A stretch of DNA of 64,000 nt from Nocardiopsis sp. FR4 (lineage in GTDB: Bacteria; Actinomycetota; Actinomycetes; Streptosporangiales; Streptosporangiaceae), in contig NZ_VWVV01000003.1 of NCBI RefSeq assembly GCF_009830945.1, positions 310,001-374,000 of the forward strand, written 5' to 3'. The notes beneath the pieces are model-generated. The model made no database searches. It saw only the letters and a list, made by a program, of their open reading frames with translations, and had not been told where the DNA came from. The position numbers were made by a program, and so were the translations under genes. Shown piece after piece: positions 63,822-64,000 of this stretch (position 1 is the stretch's first letter; every line of letters begins with the position of its first letter).

Positions 63822-64000
63822 GCGGGTACGCGAACCGGTCCCCGGACCGGTCGCGGGCTGACACACCCGGTGCTCGCGGTCCCGCCGGATCAACGTCCTC
63901 CGACATGACCGGCGGGATCATCCCATTTCAGGGCGGCGTACCGTGAACCACGACGCCGGAGGTAGACACATACCACCGTGGCGGGGAGCGGCAGCGGTGA
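63822..64000. other. Window end, possible start of another gene
   Basis: A short dyad (ACCGGTCC...GGACCGGT near 63833-63850) may act as a terminator. A GTG at 63978 opens a frame to the window's end, but its ribosome site is too distant for a firm call. Confidence 0.3.

Overview
The window is very GC-rich with strong G/C preference at third codon positions, frequent GTG/TTG starts and typical actinobacterial families (PspC, MerR/HspR-like, SCO6880-type transfer protein, DUF4913, DUF5996, CYP157/CYP154-like P450s). It most likely comes from a filamentous actinomycete; the family Nocardiopsaceae is my guess, not something the sequence proves.

The window has two parts. From base 1 to about 35.42 kb it is an integrated conjugative element. 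Its right edge is marked by the 3' part of a tRNA-Lys(CTT) gene at about 35373-35420 with no 5' half, the usual scar of integration into a tRNA gene. The left edge lies before base 1. From about 35.4 kb to the end it is ordinary chromosome.

Element, left to right: a rightward transfer operon (end of an SCO6880-like protein, VirB4-like ATPase, VirD4-like coupling protein, DUF4913 protein, coiled-coil protein; 2-5121). Then a leftward block: a 2913-residue DNA methyltransferase/SNF2-type helicase fusion with a small upstream partner, a zeta-toxin kinase with a new-looking antitoxin candidate under a 45-base palindrome, a MobF-type relaxase, a ribbon-helix-helix centromere-binding protein and a ParA ATPase. 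ParA plus ribbon-helix-helix protein plus antitoxin/zeta kinase resembles the delta-omega-epsilon-zeta stabilisation module of pSM19035. Strikingly, the likely centromere is an array of 8-base iterons that lies partly inside the ribbon-helix-helix gene, whose protein carries an 8-residue repeat because 24 bases equal three iterons. Further right come an XRE-type regulator with a zinc-binding partner, then a mosaic of accessory genes and fragments (MarR, DUF6069, NADP oxidoreductase, truncated NmrA-like, Tn3 transposase and quinone reductase pieces).

A complete Tn3-family transposon (26677-33313) with 38-base terminal repeats and a TCAAT target duplication has split a gene for a small secreted protein; removing it restores the frame exactly. 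It has a tyrosine recombinase, an internal resolution site with an 11-6-11 core and two accessory repeats, and Cys-rich passengers coupled to tnpA. An IS30-family element follows (33765-35080).

Chromosome: MerR regulator, cold-shock protein, DEAD-box RNA helicase, a TetR-controlled MMPL transporter, PPOX oxidoreductase, a TetR/DHA2 efflux pair, PspC protein, an MFS exporter, minimal zincin, a membrane metallophosphoesterase, a tRNA Glu-Asp-Phe cluster plus a second identical tRNA-Asp, alpha/beta hydrolase, kinase-like phosphotransferase, S4 RNA-binding protein, AviRa-like rRNA methyltransferase, an orphan NarJ-like chaperone, DUF5996 protein, alanine symporter, two GNAT proteins, a copper operon (CopZ, CopA) with a CsoR-type box, and two overlapping P450 genes.
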